In this document: one piece after another, positions 61,328 to 64,000 of the stretch
Numbering within the stretch: the stretch's first letter is position 1
Layout: each line of letters opens with the position of its first letter
NCBI RefSeq assembly: GCF_022984075.1
Contig: NZ_JALAAD010000001.1
Coordinates: 124,001-188,000, forward strand
Source of the DNA: Synechococcus sp. C9
Lineage (GTDB): Bacteria; Cyanobacteriota; Cyanobacteriia; Gloeomargaritales; Gloeomargaritaceae
Length of the DNA: 64,000 bases
Direction: 5' to 3'
The notes under the pieces: model-generated
The model's database searches: none
What the model was told of the DNA's origin: nothing
Seen by the model: only the letters and a program-made list of their open reading frames with translations
Program-made: the position numbers and the translations under genes

Positions 61328-64000
61328 ATGAGTACGCTGTTGAGTGCCAGTCTGGTGGAATCGGCGGATGTGGTACCGGTGGTCGGGATGCGCCATCTGG
61401 GTTTGATTGAATCCCTGTTGGCATCGGTACTCCAGCAGGAAGGTGGGCAGCATTTGGTGGATTTACTGCGCCAGTTGCAGTCCGTGTGTCTGTTGGAGGG
61501 GAAGGCGCAGAGTGTCGCCAGTGCGGAGGCGGCGGCTTTGGTGGAAAAGTTAGATTTGAATGCGGCGATCCGGGCGACCCGGGCGTTTGCTTTGTATTTT
61601 CAATTAATTAATATCGTCGAGCAATACCACGAACAATGTGAGAAAAAACGGCGGCAGAAACTTCCGGCAACCAGCGGCAATGGTCATGCGCCCCCCACCT
61701 GGTCCTATTTGGAACAATCCCTGGCACCCCCGGAGGAAGTGGGCAGTTTGCGCTGGCTGTTTCCCCACCTGAAGCGGATCAATGTGCCCCCGGGTCGGAT
61801 TCAAAGCGTGATTGACCAGATGGAAATTCGCCTGGTGTTTACCGCCCACCCGACGGAAATTGTGCGCCATACGATCCGGGACCGGCAACGGCGGATCGGG
61901 CATCTGTTGGCGAAATTGGACTGGACGGAAGCGGGTTTGGAAAAGGGGGTGACGGCGCTGTGGGAAGTGGAGGCGGTGAAAGCGGAATTATTGGAGGAAA
62001 TTCGCCTCTGGTGGCGCACGGATGAATTGCACCAGATCAAGCCGACGGTGTTGGATGAGGTGGACTACACCCTGCACTATTTCCAGGAGGTGCTGTTTGA
62101 TGCGGTACCGCTATTGCATGAACGGTTTCGCCAGTCCTTGCACGCCGTGTTTCCCCATCTACGCCCGCCGAAGCTGGATTTTTGCCAGTTTGGTTCCTGG
62201 GTGGGGGCGGATCGGGACGGCAATCCCTCGGTGACCCCCCAAGTGACCTGGCAAACGGCGGTATTCCAACGCAGTATCGTATTAAAAAAATACTTACAAT
62301 CTATAGAAAAACTTACCAGTTTGCTTAGCCTGTCCCTGCATTGGAGCAATGTGCTACCGGAGTTGTTGGAGTCTTTGGAGCAGGACAAGTTGCAAATGCC
62401 GGAGGTGTATGACCAGTATGCGATTCGCTATCGGCAGGAGCCGTATCGGTTGAAGTTGGCGTATATGCGCCAGCGGTTGCAGAATACCTTACAGCGCAAC
62501 CAGCAGATGACCCACCCGGATTGTGTCCTGCCGGGGGGGCTGGTGTATTACGCTACGGGGGCGGAATTTTTGCAGGAACTGAACCTGATCCAGCGCAGTT
62601 TGCAGGCGAGTGGCTTGACCTGCCGGGCGTTGGAGCATCTGCTGATCCAGGTGGCGACGTTTGGGTTTATTTTGGCACGGTTGGACATTCGCCAGGAGAG
62701 TAGCCGCCATGAGCAGGCGTTGGCGGAGATTGCCCGGTATGTGCAGGTTTTGCCCCAGGATTATCTGGAGTTGGGGGAGGCGGAGCGGTGTGCCTGGTTG
62801 TTGGGGGAATTGCAAACTCGCCGTCCCTTGATTCCTGCCCGGTTACCGCTTTCGGAGGCGACCCAGGAGACGGTAGCCACGGTGCAGATGGTGGCACGGT
62901 TGCAACAGGAATTTGGCAGGGAGATTTGCGAGACGTACATTATCAGCATGAGTCATGCCTTGAGCGATCTGCTGGAGGTGTGGCTGTTGCTTAAGGAAGC
63001 CCAAATTTACGACCCGGTGACCCATCGCAGTTCGGTGCAGGTGGTGCCCCTGTTTGAGACGGTGGAGGACTTGCAACGCTCGCCCCAGGTGATGGAGCAG
63101 TTGTTCCGTCTGCCCTGGTATCAGCAGTATTTGGCGCAGGAGCGGGAGCCGTTGCAGGAGGTGATGTTGGGCTATTCGGATAGCAATAAGGACTCGGGGT
63201 TTCTCAGTAGCAATTGGGAGATTTACAAGGCGCAGAGGGCATTGCAACGGGTGGCGGCGCAGTACGGGGTGACCCTGCGCTTTTTTCACGGGCGGGGGGG
63301 TTCCGTCGGGCGGGGGGGGGGACCCACCTATGAGGCAATCCTGGCGCAACCGGGGGATACGGTCAACGGGCGGATCAAAATTACGGAGCAGGGGGAGGTG
63401 CTGGCTTCCAAGTATTCCCTGCCGGAATTGTGTTTATTTAATCTGGAAAATGTCAGTACGGCGGTACTCCAAGCCAGTTCTTTGAAGTTGGGGTTTGATG
63501 AAATTACCCCCTGGCATGAAATTATGGACGAGTTGGCACAGCGTTCCCGGCAACACTATCGCCAATTGATTTATGAACACCCGGATTTTTTAGATTTTTT
63601 CCATCAGGTCACGCCGATTGAGGAAATCAGCCAATTGCAGATTAGTTCTCGCCCATCCCGCCGCAAGGGGAAACGGGATTTTGCCAGTTTACGGGCGATT
63701 CCTTGGGTGTTTAGCTGGACGCAAATGCGCCTGTTACTGCCCGCCTGGTATGGGTTGGGAACGGCTTTGGCGGAATTTGTTGCCCAGAACCCGGAGGAAC
63801 ATTTGAAATTGCTGTGTTATTTTCATGCCAAGTGGCCGTTTTTTCGGATGGTGATTTCCAAGGCGGAAATGACCCTGGCGAAGGTGGATTTGAAGATGGC
63901 GCACCACTATTTAGAGCAGTTGGCGCAACCCCAGGATAAGCCCCGGTTTGAGCCAATTTTTACCCAAATTACTGAGGAATATCAGCGCACCCGGGAGATG
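61328..64000 (+). CDS. ppc: Phosphoenolpyruvate carboxylase, 5' part (runs off the window)
   Basis: 891 codons in one open frame to the window edge. The gene is incomplete because cyanobacterial PEPC is about 1000 residues. The catalytic His lies in [13 protein letters not shown], at about residue 174; [13 protein letters not shown] (PEP site) and [15 protein letters not shown] (Gly-rich loop) follow. It fixes bicarbonate onto PEP to refill the TCA cycle. ATG 61328, with aaag just upstream. The C-terminus with the regulatory tail is not in the window. Confidence 0.97.
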   Translation, partial: MSTLLSASLVESADVVPVVGMRHLGLIESLLASVLQQEGGQHLVDLLRQLQSVCLLEGKAQSVASAEAAALVEKLDLNAAIRATRAFALYFQLINIVEQYHEQCEKKRRQKLPATSGNGHAPPTWSYLEQSLAPPEEVGSLRWLFPHLKRINVPPGRIQSVIDQMEIRLVFTAHPTEIVRHTIRDRQRRIGHLLAKLDWTEAGLEKGVTALWEVEAVKAELLEEIRLWWRTDELHQIKPTVLDEVDYTLHYFQEVLFDAVPLLHERFRQSLHAVFPHLRPPKLDFCQFGSWVGADRDGNPSVTPQVTWQTAVFQRSIVLKKYLQSIEKLTSLLSLSLHWSNVLPELLESLEQDKLQMPEVYDQYAIRYRQEPYRLKLAYMRQRLQNTLQRNQQMTHPDCVLPGGLVYYATGAEFLQELNLIQRSLQASGLTCRALEHLLIQVATFGFILARLDIRQESSRHEQALAEIARYVQVLPQDYLELGEAERCAWLLGELQTRRPLIPARLPLSEATQETVATVQMVARLQQEFGREICETYIISMSHALSDLLEVWLLLKEAQIYDPVTHRSSVQVVPLFETVEDLQRSPQVMEQLFRLPWYQQYLAQEREPLQEVMLGYSDSNKDSGFLSSNWEIYKAQRALQRVAAQYGVTLRFFHGRGGSVGRGGGPTYEAILAQPGDTVNGRIKITEQGEVLASKYSLPELCLFNLENVSTAVLQASSLKLGFDEITPWHEIMDELAQRSRQHYRQLIYEHPDFLDFFHQVTPIEEISQLQISSRPSRRKGKRDFASLRAIPWVFSWTQMRLLLPAWYGLGTALAEFVAQNPEEHLKLLCYFHAKWPFFRMVISKAEMTLAKVDLKMAHHYLEQLAQPQDKPRFEPIFTQITEEYQRTREM

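Overview
The window is chromosomal DNA of a cyanobacterium. The markers are a high-light-inducible protein gene, an NDH-1 subunit gene (ndhE), a KtrB/KtrA-type K+ uptake operon, the DUF502-nusB pair, the DUF2499-DUF3593 pair shared by cyanobacteria and plants, an acyl-lipid desaturase, a prenyl diphosphate synthase of the plastoquinone type, and a phosphoenolpyruvate carboxylase. The DNA is moderately GC-rich with many G and C runs. Genus cannot be fixed from sequence reading alone; a Gloeomargarita-like or Synechococcus-like unicellular lineage is a guess.

Layout. 0-8 kb: hlip, msrA, tRNA-Met, a dead IS5-type element, leuC with a GT2 glycosyltransferase, then a cobalamin riboswitch leading to a DUF1636 protein and a CobW GTPase, an Uma2 protein and an isolated ndhE. 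8-15 kb: a nested mobile region. A cargo-free four-gene element (three overlapping tyrosine recombinases plus a coiled-coil DNA-binding protein) sits inside a tnpB gene of IS200/IS605 type; the last 22 codons of tnpB lie on the far side of the insertion. 15-28 kb: housekeeping genes (chromate transporter, tRNA-Gly, CNNM/CorC protein, ktrBA plus a DUF4349 lipoprotein, a type IV pilin, coaX, a deacetylase/glycosidase fusion, thrB with an unannotated 39-codon gene in front of it, prenyl diphosphate synthase, DUF502, nusB). 28.4-31.1 kb: an AT-richer island with an AlkB-type dioxygenase, a methyltransferase-like protein and a DUF1848 radical-SAM protein. 32-38 kb: rpiA, plsX, fabH, thiO, then the likely chromosomal replication origin (nine perfect DnaA boxes) directly upstream of dnaN. 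38-64 kb: serA, a peptide-type ABC permease, a pentapeptide-repeat protein, a tandem Uma2 pair, trpA, GT4 glycosyltransferases, an EamA transporter, dnaX, a desaturase-DUF2499-DUF3593-epimerase operon, a GT21-like glycosyltransferase, a SYLF protein, a DUF2254 protein, gpmI, an alpha/beta hydrolase-membrane fusion flanked by inverted repeats, and the 5' part of ppc running off the window.

Two families of short intergenic inverted-repeat elements (about 85-140 bp) are scattered between genes. They have different ends but a shared core, and one full copy has an apparent 4-bp target duplication. The most unusual finding is the recombinase-trio element with a fourth DNA-binding gene, nested in tnpB. 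No CRISPR array or rRNA was seen.
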